Assembly (NCBI GenBank): GCA_900770865.1
Contig: CAAGLU010000044.1
Coordinates: 1 to 6,215, forward strand
Length of the DNA stretch: 6,215 nt
Direction: 5' to 3'
From: an uncultured Atopobiaceae bacterium
GTDB taxonomy: Bacteria > Actinomycetota > Coriobacteriia > Coriobacteriales > Atopobiaceae
Both the position numbers and the translations under genes were made by a program. A model generated the notes under the pieces. That model did no database searches and was not told where the DNA came from. It was given only the letters and a program-made list of their open reading frames with translations. Numbering within the stretch: the first letter of the stretch is position 1; each line of letters begins with the position of its first letter. Shown piece by piece: positions 5,851 through 6,215 of the stretch.

Positions 5851-6215
5851 ATGTCAAACGAGAACCACCCAAAGGCAAAGACGCACGCCAGACTCCGTCG
5901 CGTAGCGCTGGGGCTGCTCGCGGCGCTCGCGGTTGCCGTGGTCGCCTTTCTCGCCTACGCAAGCACCTACGCTCGGGCGACCGCGCGTGCGGAGGCTGCG
6001 CTCGCGGGAAGCGACTCCGTCCGCGTGACAGCAACCGCAAACGGTTACCTCTTTGATGGGCCTGGCACAGAGGACGCGCTGGTGTTCTATCCCGGCGGCA
6101 AGGTCCAGTGCGAGGCCTACGCAGCCCAGCTAGAAAGCATCGCCGAGAAGGGAACGGACGTGTTTCTCGTGCGCATGCCGCTCAACTTTGCGTTTCTCGA
6201 CATGAACGCCGCGGA
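5851..6215 (+). CDS. Membrane-anchored alpha/beta-hydrolase-like protein, N-terminal part; 3' end outside window
   Basis: The frame is open from 5851 to the window edge, giving 121 visible residues. The start is supported by GAGGAG (5841-5846), 4 nt before the ATG. A basic lead (KAKTHARLRR, 8-17) is followed by a hydrophobic segment, VALGLLAALAVAVVAFLAYA (18-37), with no obvious signal-peptidase cleavage or lipobox, so it reads as a signal anchor with the rest outside the cytoplasm. Beyond it come DALVFYPGGKVQCEAYA (75-91) and TDVFLVRMPLNFAFLD (102-117). These match the first two core strands, the oxyanion-loop region and the PL-N pattern of a group of small bacterial alpha/beta hydrolases (Abhydrolase_5-like). 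The nucleophile serine and the rest of the triad would lie beyond the window, so catalytic competence and substrate cannot be judged. High third-position GC resembles nrdAB rather than the ATPase gene. Confidence 0.8.
   Translation, partial: MSNENHPKAKTHARLRRVALGLLAALAVAVVAFLAYASTYARATARAEAALAGSDSVRVTATANGYLFDGPGTEDALVFYPGGKVQCEAYAAQLESIAEKGTDVFLVRMPLNFAFLDMNAA

Noticed and set aside
5645..6056. Overlapping frames 5645-6040 (-) and 5805-6056 (+)
   Set aside because: Both overlap the divergent promoter region and the better-supported genes at 5422-5697 and 5851 onward, and their Arg-rich translations look like frame shadows.

Overview
The window is a high-GC stretch whose gene content and codon use suit an actinobacterium, most likely an anaerobic member of the Coriobacteriia (Olsenella/Atopobium/Collinsella type). 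That placement is an inference from protein style and composition. No 16S rRNA or other decisive marker is present.

Layout. (1) Positions 2-2422 (+) hold most of a class I ribonucleotide reductase large subunit (nrdA type). Its beginning lies before the window, and the sequence opens inside the N-terminal ATP-cone. (2) A 69-nt, very C-rich gap leads to nrdB (2492-3550, +), which has every expected di-iron and tyrosyl-radical residue. Together the two subunits reduce ribonucleotides to deoxyribonucleotides for DNA synthesis. (3) Positions 3551-3766 are a non-coding gap between convergent genes. It carries a composite palindromic element: a perfect 17-bp hairpin, a degenerate partner hairpin and outer inverted copies of an 11-mer. 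(4) Positions 3767-5110 (-) encode an AAA-type ATPase of the AAA_14/DUF4143 family with a C-terminal PD-(D/E)XK-like motif. Its codon use is visibly less GC-biased than that of nrdAB, and its upstream region is AT-rich. Three direct repeats spaced exactly 32 bp apart lie in that upstream region, with an inverted partial copy. (5) Positions 5317-5421 hold a U-tailed intrinsic terminator and a 21-bp-period tandem repeat, downstream of (6) a small 91-residue protein of unknown function (5422-5697, -). (7) A divergent promoter region of about 150 bp separates it from (8) a membrane-anchored alpha/beta-hydrolase-like protein that starts at 5851 (+) and runs off the right end.

The nrdAB pair is ordinary core metabolism. 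The accessory part is the ATPase unit, roughly 3640-5300. It is a single gene bounded by a palindromic element on its 3' side and a phased repeat array on its 5' side, and it looks like an acquired cassette with its own control region. The array and the palindromic element are the two most interesting structures seen here.
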